A DNA stretch of 64,000 bases. Source: Neoarius graeffei. Taxonomy: Eukaryota; Chordata; Actinopteri; Siluriformes; Ariidae. Position numbers and translations under genes: made by a program. Shown here piece by piece: positions 32,524 through 63,946 of this stretch. The notes beneath the pieces are model-generated. The model was not told the origin of the DNA. It did not search any database and saw only the letters and a program-made list of their open reading frames with translations. The stretch's first letter is position 1; each line of letters starts with the position of its first letter. The stretch spans positions 42,884,232 through 42,948,231 of the forward strand of contig NC_083587.1 in assembly GCF_027579695.1 (NCBI RefSeq), in the 5' to 3' direction.

Positions 32524-33114
32524 TTCTTTCTTAGTAACATTAGCTACCCAATATGATTTCGAGTTTGAAGAGAGTTTGCTACAATAGCATGTCAGGTGGA
32601 GCTTCAGCTCTACAGGTTTTACAAACTAGTCAGAAAATCCAGTCGGTTGCTTCAGAGGCATTAGGTTTTGTAAGTGTTGTGGCAATAATACAACAATGCA
32701 TTGACAGAAAATGTACTTTTAATACTTAAGTATTTTTAAAAGCAAGTACTTTAACTTAAGTAAAAATTTGACTGTACAACTTTCACTTGTATCTGAGTAA
32801 CATTTGACCAGTGGGACCTGCACTTTGACTTAAAGCTCATAGGCAACGATTTTAATTTTATGCACATTTGAAACTTTATATGTTAAAAACCCTCTGTAAT
32901 TTTCTTCTGGTCCCAAGAAGTATTCTTAATAAGTAATAATTAAAATAAGTTTGCGCGGATGGCAGCGAATTTCTGTTCGGCTATTTTCATGACCACTTGG
33001 CGCATGACGTCATTTAAGACAAACAAACCGCTTGAGTTGAGTCCACTTCCGTTTACTTACATTGCCGTTCGGCTTGAGTGCAGACGTGCGTTCGGGAATT
33101 TCCAAAGAAAAACC

Positions 33115-33667
33115 ATGCTTTATTGTTGTGCAGTGAACTGTAACAACAGGACCGGTTCAGGAAGAAGTTTTTACCTTTTACTGAGAGGGGAGAAGAGGCA
33201 GAGAGAGTGGATTGGCTTTTTCTGGAACAGGAGAAGAGGTGGAGCGAGATGATTGGCTTTTTCTGAAAAAGGAGAAGAGGCGGAGCGAGTGGCTTGACTT
33301 TTTCCGAAAGAGGAGAAGAGGCGGAGCGAGTGGGTTGTTTTTTTCTGAAAAAGGAGACAAGGCAGAACGAGTGGGTTGGCTTTTTCCAAAAGAGGAGAAG
33401 AGGCGGAGAGAGTGGATTGTGCGCGTGAAGCCAGAGGGTTGGCTTTTTCCGGAAGAGGAGGCGAGGCGGAGAGAGTGGATTGTGCACGTGAAGCTAGAGG
33501 GTTGGCTTTTTCTGGAAGAGGAGGCGAGGCGGAGAGAGTGGATTGTGCGCATGAAACAAAATCAAGCAGTCAAAGAAGAAACGGACCAGCAACACTCAAG
33601 CAAAAAGGAGAAGATTGGAGGTAAACATTTTTACTTTTGCTTGCAATTGACAAGTCAAGAATCCTGA
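33115..33667 (+). pseudogene. THAP-like zinc-finger ORF expanded into a repeat protein
   Basis: From ATG at 33115 the frame reads MLYCCAVNCNNRTGSGRSFYLL...RGEKRQREWIGF, the C-x-C... and charged/Trp pattern of a THAP DNA-binding finger. The downstream Cys-His pair is not found; instead repeats of about 40-65 bp encode EEKRRREWI/WLFPEEEARRREWI-like units in another frame (33212-33667, 151 codons, open). THAP domains head several transposase families (P, Kolobok). No evidence of expression. Confidence 0.5.
33180..33560 (+). repeat. GA-rich coding-derived minisatellite
   Basis: Six or seven imperfect units around GGCTTTTTC(T/C)GGAAGAGG and AGGCGGAGAGAGTGGATTG. Early units are about 55-60 bp and the last ones 63 bp, with GTGCGCGTGAAGC inserted. 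Confidence 0.9.
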
Positions 33668-34264
33668 GGGATCCTGTACAATCATTGTGGAAATGAGACA
33701 GGGATATTTCATCGCTTAGAGTAGGCTATAAATAGTATAATGCCACGGATGGCAGGCTAATGTGGCCTACCGGCGCACTGTCAAGTAATCGTTAGCTATA
33801 TCCACTACGGAGGGCGGTTTAATTATTCTTCAAAAGGGCTCTTATTTAGTATTCCGACGAAAGTAAGAATTTATCATAATTACCAGGATAAATTGTTTGG
33901 GCACGAGTCTTGTTGAGGTCCGGCGTCACCGCGATCAGAGTCGGCCGAGTCACTGTCCGATTCCGAGGCCGCACAGTCAAACCAGTGAGCCACATTCACC
34001 GATTGCTTCGCAACGGCCATAGGTTCATATATATATGGTTTCACCTCTCGATATTTAATTAAATATCGCTATCACTTTCAGACATTTTACACAAACTCTC
34101 ACGACCAGAATCCGTACACGTGTGCTCAGTTCGCAGGTAAACATAGAACTGCTCCCGGTCTATTTGGCTTAAATGACGTCACGACGACGGTCCCCTGGCG
34201 GTGAAAGTGCGCATAAGTGAGATGGAGACAAACCTTCGGAAATTGCGCAAAACAGTATATTTTA

Positions 34265-34630
34265 AGGGCGGCACGGTGGTGTAGTGGTTAGTGTGGTCAC
34301 CTCACAGCAAGAAGGTCCGGGTTCGAGCCCCATGGCCGGCGAGGGCCTTTCTGTGCGGAGTTTGCATGTTCTCCCTGTGTCCGCGTGGGTTTCCTCTGGG
34401 TGCTCCGGTTTCCCCCACAGTCCAAAGACATGCAGGTTAGGTTAACTGGTGACTCTAAATTGAGCGTAGGTGTGAATGTGAGTGTGAATGGTTGTCTGTG
34501 TCTATGTGTCAGCCCTGCGATGACCTGGCGACTTGTCCAGGGTGTACCCCGCCTTTCGCCCGTAGTCAGCTGGGATAGGCTCCAGCTTGCCTGCGACCCT
34601 GTAGAACAGGATAAAGCAGCTAGAGATAAT
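34265..34630 (+). mobile_element. SINE, array unit 1
   Basis: Complete body; head preceded by GGGCGGCACGG. The tail is cut at GATAATGAGA where the linker begins. Confidence 0.93.
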
Positions 34631-34751
34631 GAGAACGAGAAATTTGACACTTTTGGGTCGTTCTTCTAGACAATATAGTTGATATTCTACGTTTCACCTC
34701 CGACCCTTGCCTGTGACTTTTAAGTAATAAACTTGGGTACTTTGTCCACCT

Positions 34752-35110
34752 CACGGTGGTGTAGTGGTTGGCGCTGTTGCCTCACAGCAAGAAGGTCCAG
34801 GTTCGAGCCCCGTGGCCGGCGAGGGCCTTTCTGTGTGGAGTTTGCATGTTCTCCCCGTGTCCGCATGGGTTTCCTCCGACAGTCCAAAGACATGCAGGTT
34901 AGGTTAACTGGTGACTCTAAATTGACCGTAGGTGTGAATGTGAGTGTGAATGGTTGTCTGTGTCTATGTGTCAGCCCTGTGATGACCTGGCGACTTGTCC
35001 AGGGTGTACCCTGCCTTTCGCCCGTAGTCAGCTGGGATAGACTCCAGCTTGCCTGCGACCCCGTAGAACAGGATAAAGCAGCTAGAGATAATGAGATGAG
35101 ATGAGATAAT
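34752..35110 (+). mobile_element. SINE, array unit 2
   Basis: Starts CACGGTGGTGTAG directly after linker CACCT. An 18-base internal deletion removes the GGGTGCTCCGG block (around 34878). Confidence 0.93.
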
Positions 35111-35231
35111 GAGAACGAGAAATTTGACACTTTTGGGTCGTTCTTCTAGACAATATAGTTGATATTCTACGTTTCACCTCTGACCCTTGCCTATGACTTT
35201 GAAGTAATAAACTTGGGTACTTTGTCCACCT

Positions 35232-35590
35232 CACGGTGGTGTAGTGGTTGACGCTGTCGCCTCACAGCAAGAAGGTCCGGGTTCGAGCCCTATGGCCGGC
35301 GATGGCCTTTCTGTGTGGAGTTTGCATGTTCTCCCCGTGTCCGCATGGGTTTCCTCCGGGTGCTCCGGTTTCCCCCACAGTCCAAAGACATGCAGGTTAG
35401 GTTAACTGGTGACTCTAAATTGACCGTAGATGTGAATGTGAGTGTGAATGGTTGTCTGTGTCTATGTGTCAGCCCTGTGATGACCTGGCGACTTGTCCAG
35501 GGTGTACCCCGCCTTTCGCCCGTCGTCAGCTGGGATAGACTCCAGCTTGCCTGCGACCCTGTAGAACAGGATAAAGTGGCTAGAGATAAT
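35232..35590 (+). mobile_element. SINE, array unit 3
   Basis: Shares GGTTGACGCTGTCGCC and GGCGATGGCC with unit 4, indicating that units 3 and 4 duplicated most recently. Confidence 0.93.
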
Positions 35591-35711
35591 GAGAACGAGA
35601 AATTTGACACTTTTGGGTCGTTCTTCTAGACAATATAGTTGATATTCTAGGTTTCACCTCCGACCCTTGCCTATGACTTTGAAGTAATAAACTTGGGTAC
35701 TTTGTCCACCT

Positions 35712-36041
35712 CACGGTGGTGTAGTGGTTGACGCTGTCGCCTCACAGCAAGAAGGTCCGGGTTCGAGCCCTGTGGCCGGCGATGGCCTTTCTGTGCGGAG
35801 TTTGCATGTTCTCCCCGTGTCCGCGTGGGTTTCCTCCGGGTGCTCCGGTTTCCCCCACAGTCCAAAGACATGCAGGTTAGGCTAACTGGTGACTCTAAAT
35901 TGACCGTAGGTGTGAATGTGAGTGTGAATGGTTGTCTGTGTCTATGTGTCAGCCCTGCGATGACTTGGGATAGGCTCCAGCTTGCCTGCGACCCTGTAGG
36001 ACAGGATAAAGCGGCTAGAGATAATGAGATGAGATGAGACT
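35712..36041 (+). mobile_element. SINE, array unit 4
   Basis: Has an internal deletion (GATGACTTGGGATAGG) removing about 50 bp near the 3' end; closes the array with the full GAGATGAGATGAG tail. Confidence 0.93.
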
Positions 36042-36281
36042 TTGTCCACCTCTGCTGGTGGACATGATAAACGCTTCACAATATGAAAAGTATTAAAATC
36101 CCAGACATGGCAACCCTATTTGCAATCTTCAGGGACTGTACTACGTGTCTCCTGTAGGAAGAGTGAGTAAGTACAGACAGAGTTGCGAATCTGCTGCAGT
36201 GTAATCGTGTGATTGGGCCTTTTAGAAAGCAGTGCAGTCCCGTTTCATTCACTGTGTAACTGTATTCCGCTTAGTGTCATC
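36042..36281 (+). promoter_or_regulatory. Putative txndc5 promoter and 5' UTR
   Basis: The 240 bases between the SINE array and the start codon. An inverted CCAAT box (GATTGGG) is at about 36210 and an ACGTG core at about 36145. A complete ER-stress element could not be recognised. Position-based inference. Confidence 0.4.
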
Positions 36282-56894
<20,613 letters not shown>

Positions 56895-57355
56895 GTAAGG
56901 ACTATGCTTTAAATAGATACCAAACTTTCAGTGTTCTCATGCTTGGGAGGATTTATCAGTCATTTGTGAAAATCCATGAGTATGTAGAGCCATGTAAATA
57001 TGAAAAATCAGCACATTTTGGCTGAATTAATGCTTTTGATGCAAAAGCTCTTCGATCATAGATACACAACTCCCCCATCATTTACATTCTTTCCATCATA
57101 ATACAAATTTGCCCTTTGGGCAGGTTTTTTTGAGACCACGTTCGTGATGGTGAGTCGTCCTTAAAATCAGTGTGTTATGTACTTTTTGGAGAAATATGCT
57201 AAATTATTATGGGAGTACAGATTCTCTCAAAAATCATCCAGTGCTGCTTAATGTTTGAACCTGGGCTAATTACTGAAGGTGAATTTTTCTTCTTTTTCTG
57301 CTTTGACTGACTTGATTTTTGTACCTGAAACCTCTGCTAGGAAATCCGGTCTTAA

Positions 57356-58328
57356 AGGTCTGATGACACGAACATGACTCTATGCAATTTCTTAAATAAA
57401 CTATACAACATGGCAAACATGTTAGATTTCTGTTATAATTACGTGAAAAGAAGCTGTTGTTACGCGAATATCCAACTTTTAATTGCACAGCGCAAGAAAA
57501 CCGGGTCCGTGGCTCGCGGCCATGTTGTGACGTCAGCGGAAGAACACGCTGCGGTTCACTGGCTGTTCTACTCTAGTTCTACTCAATGGAAATGGCGCAT
57601 GAAAACGCCGGTGAACTCTCTAGTGCTAGCTCTTCCTCTTCTGGGAGTCTAGAATTGTGTTGATCTCTTCCGAATAGAATCTATGATAGCCTACCCTCTT
57701 TACCCTTTGCCTCTCGTTGCTAGGCGGCAGTTACATGAAAGCCGCAAGCTTTCACAAGCAAATACATGACTGATATCATGCCGACTTTATGATTACATTT
57801 ATGATTATCATGTAGAATCTATAGCTCTACGTACCTTTATCTTATGTCGTTTCACAACACATGTTCTGACAGGAGGACTGTCTTTGGATCCGGCATAGCT
57901 ACTAGTAGACCCCCTCCGGAATACTGGCAGTGTTGCCAGATTGGGATTTTTCCCGCCCAGTTGGGCGGTTTCAAGTGCATTTTGGTGAGTTTTGAACATA
58001 TTTTGGGCTGGAAAACGTCAGCAGTATCTGGCATAATAATAATGTATAATAATGTCTAATAAAAATACTAATAATGATAAACTGAACACCTGTCGCATCA
58101 ACAACAAACTGGTAAGTTAGGAGGAAGGTTCTTTCGCTGACGTCATATAGCTCCTCCTCCTCCTTCGTCTCCTGGGTGCTACAGCCCCGTCAAATTTGCC
58201 CAAATAGCCGCGTTTATCATCATAACTTGTAAAATAGGCGCCTTCATGAATTAATATATGGATCATCGGGAATTACTTTTTATGTTATAAAACATCGCCA
58301 AAGATGTCAAAAACGTGTCATCAGCACT
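57356..58328. mobile_element. TTAA-flanked DNA element, third family
   Basis: 973 bp with TTAA at 57352-57355 and 58329-58332. Ends AGGTCTGATGACACGAAC and inverse CGTGTCATCAGCACT. Contains GACGTCAGC/TGACGTCATA motifs near both ends. No transposase; piggyBac or Kolobok relation inferred from the target site. Confidence 0.82.
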
Positions 58329-58600
58329 TTAAAGCAGTAGGGAGGAGGGAGTATGTATGCGTGTAGGTGTCTTTCCCCTGAAGAAAATAAGTATGTTTTA
58401 ATATTAAATGCACAATTTGGTGCACTTTGAAAGCAAAATTGAGAGGTTAGCTTGATGAGAAATTTTGTGCTTTAAACGATTGTGCTTTAGTAATTTAATC
58501 ATAAACCCATTGGTTGGATAGGAATGAATGATTACACAGTTCACACCCACAAAGCATAGTAAAGGAGTTTAACAGCTCACAAATGGAGGACAAGAGCACA

Positions 58601-59450
58601 CAGGGCCGTCGCAGGGGGGGTGCGAGACCCTGTGCGAACTTGAAATGCGAGGCCCTAATCTTTGACATGGATGCGTAATTGTGCATGAATAACAGTTGCA
58701 CGGATGCAACTATTCTAGTTCTATTGCACGCATAATCTCGCTGCAATACGTTTTATCAAGTAGAATAATACAGCATAATCATGCACATAGTCTCAGCTAT
58801 GACTTTTTGCTATTTATTTCAAAGGGAAAAAAATCAACTGTGCAACGAGTGGCTACAGTACATCAAGTCAGTTCAGTCACTTTATTTTTGGCATCTTGAC
58901 ATTTTAAACAAGCAGATTAGGACACTTTTCATTCATTATATACATTTATTAATCACAACTATACACAACTCATTTTACTTATTATTTAACTTATTTACAA
59001 CACTAACCGGGAGATGCTAATTGCTGCCACAGCATCACTGGCAGTACTGATAAATTTATCCAGCGATCCCCGCAGTAACTTGTGAAATTCCTTCTTTTTA
59101 AATTTTTTCCTCTTCTCAGCACCCGATTCGTGCTTGCGAAATCGGTCGCGTTCTCTTGCCGTCGACTTGTTTACTTTCCCCCGCTTTAACTTTCGTCCTC
59201 TCCCGTCTTCAGTGAGGACGCATTACGTAATGACAATGAAAAACTCGCTTTGTTTGGATTTGTTTTTTATTTGTTTGTTTGTTTTTATGTGACATCTCAT
59301 TGATACAAAATCATACATAACTAATGTATTTATTTAAAAAAATAATAATAATTAAAAAAAAAAACACAGCAAGATTTAAGGCGCGAGGCCCCCTAGTGGC
59401 GCGAGGCCCTGTGCAGTTGCACAGTTCGCACAGCCTATGGGACGGCTCTG
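58601..59450. mobile_element. hAT non-autonomous element
   Basis: 850 bp, ends CAGGGCCGTCGCAGG and inverse GGGACGGCTCTG, flanked by the 8-bp duplication AGAGCACA (58593-58600, 59451-59458). Confidence 0.92.
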
Positions 59451-59459
59451 AGAGCACAC

Positions 59460-60090
59460 ATTTCAGCCCTCAAAGAAATGAAGCAAAAGTGGTGACCTGT
59501 GTTCAACTGGTTGGTCTGTCTGTCTAGCTCTAAAATGTAACAAATAGACTGACTTCACTCTCTTTTTGAAATATTTTAAAAATGCTCGTGATCTGAAAAT
59601 CAAGGGCACAAATATTAAGCATAAAACAGTAGCAGTAACTTCACCTTGATTGGGTACCACTACTTCAACTTGATTTGTTGCACTTAAGTGTCCAGGAGTG
59701 GACACTGGCACAGGAAGCATGAGTAGGATGGAAGAAAATGCGCTTTTATTTTCTTTTTTGTGTGTGTGTGGCGAGGGGAGGGTGCCGGGAAGGGGGTGTG
59801 CCTGCACATCTTGGCTGTGAAGGTGAGCTCAGTGTAGGGTGGAGGAGCGGAGAGCCTCTGTGCCATGTGGCAGTTGGTCTGTGGCGCTGTATCTCTGTGA
59901 AGGTGCGTGAAGTCTCTCTGGGCTGGAGTCTGCTGGCAGAGATGTGAAGCAAGTCAGAATCAGCATGTACTGTAGGTGCTGAGATAGAGCGGATCAGCCG
60001 CTGTTCATTCAACACCACTGAGGCAGCCAGGCTGCCACTGAGGAGCACAATGCTGGCTTGTGTGTGAGGGCCATTGGATTGCCATCGCCA
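59460..60090. other. Unassigned, possibly flank of a retroelement
   Basis: Adjacent to the retroviral pol scrap and relatively GC-rich at 59750-60080, but without identifiable LTR ends or coding motifs. Confidence 0.3.
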
Positions 60091-60092
60091 CA

Positions 60093-60314
60093 TTAGTTAA
60101 CATTACAAATAGTCTTATGGCCTTCTGCAGCCAAGTGTTTCAACAAAGAAATCGTGTCAGCTCTGCACTGGTCCTCAGAAGGCGCAGCCAAAAGTAGGTC
60201 GTCAACATACTGAATTAAGGTGGAGCCTTCTGTTAGCACAAGAGAACTGAGGCTTTGTCTCAACGCTTCATTGTAAATAGTGAGAGACTTGCAATATCCC
60301 ATCCTCGTCGCCAA
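60093..60314 (-). pseudogene. Retrovirus-like pol (reverse transcriptase) remnant
   Basis: Minus-strand frame of 73 codons with the motif STLIQYVDDLLLAAPSEDQCRADTISLLKHLAAEGHK, the polymerase YVDD box and following segment of retroviral-type reverse transcriptases, plus an upstream IYNEALRQSL block. The rest of pol, gag, env and LTRs are not seen nearby, so it is an isolated, inactive fossil. Confidence 0.72.
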
Positions 60315-60600
60315 AACTATGGTGGAAAAAACGTAATAAGACTTGAGACTTTTGGGGGGGGAGTAGGCGGAAATATGAGTTTATTATACTCCTTGCAAGA
60401 GGGCTTTCTCTGAAATGAAAAATCGCAGCATTTCACCCAGAGAAAAGGCTCCCCCGTTAACAACATGCTTTTTTTTTTTTTTTTTTTATACAGTTCAACA
60501 TGACAGACATATCAGATGTTCCTCTGTTATCTCCTTTTATGGTCAGGGGCAGATCATCATCTATCTCCTCACGTAGACAAACTTAAGAAAACCTTGTAGG

Positions 60601-62352
60601 CAGGGGCGTAGCCATCATTTTTGAAGTGAGGGGGACAAATTGTTCAGAGGTCTATTGAGTGATTTATCATCCTCTCGCATTCAGTTGCACCTCTCCTTAG
60701 CAGCTAAAGAACCACATAACCACAAACAGCACAGCACCAGGGAACCGACTTGAGTTCTTTAAAATGATATATACTATCAAAATCTAAAGTCTAAATCTAT
60801 AAATAAAATTTATAAATAGAATTAAGAATAGTAGTAGTGACATAGCTAGTTTAGGGTGCATCAGTTGCCCCCTAAAAATGAAAAGTTCCTCCGATCATGA
60901 TGCATTTTTGTTTTTATGTTCCTTTTGGTAAGAAAACACACTGGGTGAAATATTTTGACAAAATTCAAAAGTTTAATGGTGGCACCAGGAGCTCAAAGTT
61001 ATGGAAAAAGCTGCTATTTTTTGACAAAATTTCGATCAGTTTTCATGAAACATTATGGCACCTTATAGAGTATACCAAATATCTTAGATACACATTTTTA
61101 GTACATATTCTAAATATATTATCAAGCACAGTTTGAGTTTTAGCTGTTCATTGAATCATTGTTCAACTACTCTTAAACAATACAAATGTATTATGAATCA
61201 CATTAATGCTTCTCAATCCCTTGCAAAGGTTCTTAACATGATCTCTGGCTCACAAGAAATCAATAAATGGAGTCCAACATTGTGATTCAAACCTTACGCG
61301 AAAACATAAGCGTTTTTTGGCAAAAAATGAACCTCATGGTGCCACCATTAGACTTTTGAATATGGTCAAAAAATTTTACAGGATGTCTTTATTGGTGAAA
61401 AGGAACACCCAAACAAAAATGCATCAGATTTTATGAAAGTGAGGGCAACTGATGCGCACCCTAAGCTAGTTATATTCTCTTCTCACCTGTGACCCTGCAT
61501 AATCATCCCTGTTGGCCTCTGGTCCACTGTCTCCTCTCTCACCCTGCTCTTTCTATTGTGGCAATAAAGATTAAAAAATATGTGGAAAGCAACATTTTGA
61601 AATAGAATTAGGAATACAGTAATAATAATCAGAAAATTCATGTACTTTAAACTTTAACTACCACAAAAATAAATTAAATCTTTACAAAAATAAGTCAAAG
61701 GAACACAAATACATTTATATTCTTATTTTCTACCCAGAAGTGAGTAATCTTGGAGTAGCCAAAATAGTAACGTTACTCAAGTAAGCGTATTGTTACTTTA
61801 GAATAATATTACTCAAGTAAAAGTAAAATGTATTTTGCAACAAAACAACTCTTAAGAGTACAATTTATCCAAAAAGTTACTCAAGTAAATGTAACGGAGT
61901 AAATGTAACTAGTTACTACTGCCTCTAAGTTAGCTAGCTAGCTTAACTAACTAAATTGACATTGATTTGTCATCTTTTAGCTAAACATTATCTACATTCA
62001 ACACCATTACTCAACTTACACGGTTTATTTGGAAAAAACTGTCTAAAGTCTTTAGCCTCTTGGCTGGTTTGCTGAACATACAGAAGCGCTGCCCAGATCT
62101 GAATCACACCAAAGATACTCATACAATATTTTCTAAAGCGTCTCTGATCACACACGACAGCGGTGTTTGTTTGCCACCTTAGCTCCGCCTGCTCATGATG
62201 CGTTTAGAGGCGGCTTGGAAAAACGCGTTTCCACATGTTAAAAATGAATTGAGTGGTTGTAATGGCTGCAAAAAGTGCGGGGTACAGAGGGCACAAGTAC
62301 GGGAAGTGCAGGGGACATGTCCCCCGCGTACCCCGCGTCCGCTACGCCCATG
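60601..62352. mobile_element. hAT element with nested hAT
   Basis: 1752 bp, ends CAGGGGCGTAGCCATC and inverse GCTACGCCCATG, flanked by the 8-bp duplication CTTGTAGG (60593-60600, 62353-62360). It contains the hAT at 60852 and, at 61735-61930, ACTCAAGTAA-type repeats like those of the element at 30014. Confidence 0.9.
60852..61463. mobile_element. Palindromic hAT MITE
   Basis: 612 bp, ends TAGGGTGCATCAGTTGCCC and inverse GGGCAACTGATGCGCACCCTA, flanked by AGCTAGTT (60844-60851, 61464-61471). Inverted repeats extend over 100 bp on each side. Confidence 0.93.
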
Positions 62353-62360
62353 CTTGTAGG

Positions 62361-63135
62361 ATAGAACAGTGTAACACAAAACAACATACTTCATCTTATA
62401 TAAACACAAGCAGGTTACCTGGCATTGCCTAGGTTTTGCAAAATTCTGGGCTGCCCCCTGACTTGCATGTCAAATTTGGTGAAGATCTGTCGAGAAATGG
62501 TGATGTTAACCCAAGACAAACAAAAATCCAAACATCCACCACCCAGGGGCCCATTGGGGACCCCCTGGGGCCCAAATATGGAATTTCTGAGTTCTGCCAA
62601 ATTGTGGCCGTCTCCTGTACCGACGTGCCAAGTTTAGTGAAGATCTGTCTAGAGTTGTTTAAATGTAATGTGAAAGACATTGAGGGAGGGGGGTGGGTGG
62701 ATGTTTGGTTGGTTGGTATAAACCTGTATTAAGTCCATTTTGATAAGTCGGTAACTAAGGAAAAATACAGACTAAGAAAAAGTGAAGAATACTTATTTGA
62801 CTTTATTTTTCAAGGAAAAAAGTGGAGAATATTTTTCCAAGCCCTGTACAGTAAACTTTGTCTGCAGTTGGCTGTCTAAGGACAAAAAATGATGGCAGTG
62901 CAGATGCAATGTTGTTGGTGTTGGCTAGTATGCAAATATGCAAGCATACCATCATCACTATCACTTTGTCATTGCAAGATGAAATAAGGAGTGGCTGCAA
63001 GGAAATGTACGCTAATCCAAAAAAGGTGGAAATGTATTTAATATGTATTTTGCAAAAGTCAGTGTTGAGGTCATCCCCTGATCATATACTGTGACTTGAT
63101 ATGAAACTGACACTGTAGCACCCCGTAGTCTATAG
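62361..63135. other. txndc5 intron or intergenic sequence, unassigned
   Basis: Two similar stretches (AAATTTGGTGAAGATCTGTCGAG at about 62472 and AGTTTAGTGAAGATCTGTCTAG at about 62631) suggest an old internal duplication. No exon found. Confidence 0.4.
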
Positions 63136-63283
63136 ATAGTTTTCACTGACGTCACGGCATTCCAGGGAACGCCCTCCAGCCGCCATCTTGTGCGGCAAAC
63201 AAAACGGACCATTGCCATTACCGGCTATGTTATCTCGGACGAATTTATGAAGTTATATAGTCAGTTTTCTAAAATAAAGATCA

Positions 63284-63475
63284 ATGTCGGCAAAATCAAG
63301 CAAACAGAAGTACTCGTATATAGATACATTAGATGACATCTCACGACAACGGTATGCAGCCAAACTGGCCTTGATTGGGGGAATTGACCCCTACGAAGTG
63401 GACAAAGATGCATTTTCAAGTGACTATGCAGGGCTGCCAAAGCCTGAAACTTCCAAAGCCTGCTCCAAAGCCTGA
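63284..63475 (+). pseudogene. N-terminal fragment of a transposon-associated SWIM/YqaJ-type protein
   Basis: 63-codon frame: MSAKSSKQKYSYIDTLDDISRQRYAAKLALIGGIDPYEVDKDAFSSDYAGLPKPE. The R-x-RYxxKLxxIGGxDPYE pattern is the start of long uncharacterised proteins, common in fish transposons, that go on to a VEYPDI-x-NYLV block (compare 7179-7361) and SWIM/YqaJ domains. Preceded by GACGTCACGGCATTCCAG (about 63150), possibly the terminal repeat. It may instead be the first exon of an intact element continuing to the right. Confidence 0.5.
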
Positions 63476-63532
63476 AACTGACTTCATCAAACTTTAAAGA
63501 CTGTCTGATATATACAACTTTATATATTCACA

Positions 63533-63946
63533 GCGCGCCTTTTGGCGGATGCCGCCTTTTTCATGGCTGAATCGCGCAGATCCGATTTTTTTTTTAGGGG
63601 GGGCGTTGGAGTGTCTGATTATAATTTCAAAGTAAATTCTGTATTAAAATTACTAAACAAGAAGTATAAGGATGAGAAAAAAAAACAGTTTAAATCGGAA
63701 AGCTGCGCACATTTGCGCAGTCCTGCACACCGCTCGGGCTGCGCAAATGTGCGCAGCTTTCCGATTTAAACTGTTTTTTTCCTCATCCTTATACTTCCTG
63801 TTTCATGGACTGTAACGGATTTGCTTATTTAGTAATTTTAATACAGAATTTACTTTGAAATTATAATCAGACACTCCAACGCCCCCCCTAAAAAAAAAAA
63901 ATCGGATCTGCGCGATTCAGGCGGCATCCGCCAAAAGGCGCACTGT
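63533..63946. mobile_element. 414-bp foldback element
   Basis: The arm starting GCGCCTTTTGGCGGATGCCG returns as its complement ending GGCGCA at about 63946; both arms carry the CGTTGGAGTGTCTGATTATA block and GGAAAGCTGCGCACATTTGC near the centre (about 63720-63737). The right arm has a roughly 30-bp extra piece near 63800-63830. No coding capacity. Confidence 0.88.

Larger units (their letters stand above)
30014..32812 (+). mobile_element. hAT-like element (GTGGACAGTAACAAAGTAC), with several nested insertions
   Basis: Left end GAGGTGGACAGTAACAAAGT with CTTGAGTA/ACTTAAGTA subterminal repeats; the complementary pattern (ACTTAAGTATTTTTAAAAGC, ACTTAAGTAAAAATT) appears at 32700-32770. The right terminus looks truncated. 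It contains the Tc1-type MITE at 30557 and a SINE at 32151. Confidence 0.5.
32830..34262 (+). mobile_element. Degenerate DNA transposon with THAP-type first exon
   Basis: GACGTCATTTAAG at about 33006 is matched in inverse by CTTAAATGACGTC at about 34170, suggesting subterminal repeats of one element. Inside are a THAP-like ORF start (33115) and a minisatellite grown from it. Boundaries are approximate. Confidence 0.4.
34265..36041 (+). repeat. Tandem array: four SINEs and three 121-bp linkers, 480-bp period
   Basis: SINE copies at 34265-34630, 34752-35110, 35232-35590 and 35712-36041 alternate with a linker starting GAGAACGAGAAATTTGACAC at 34631, 35111 and 35591. The spacing is exactly 480 bp. 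The linker ends TACTTTGTCCACCTC, and CTTTGTCCACCTC recurs just after the last SINE. The array ends about 240 bp before the txndc5 ATG. Confidence 0.95.

Noticed and set aside
62425-62732. Overlapping 61-98 codon frames on both strands.
   Set aside because: No protein motif; the frames only reflect a stop-poor, internally duplicated repeat.
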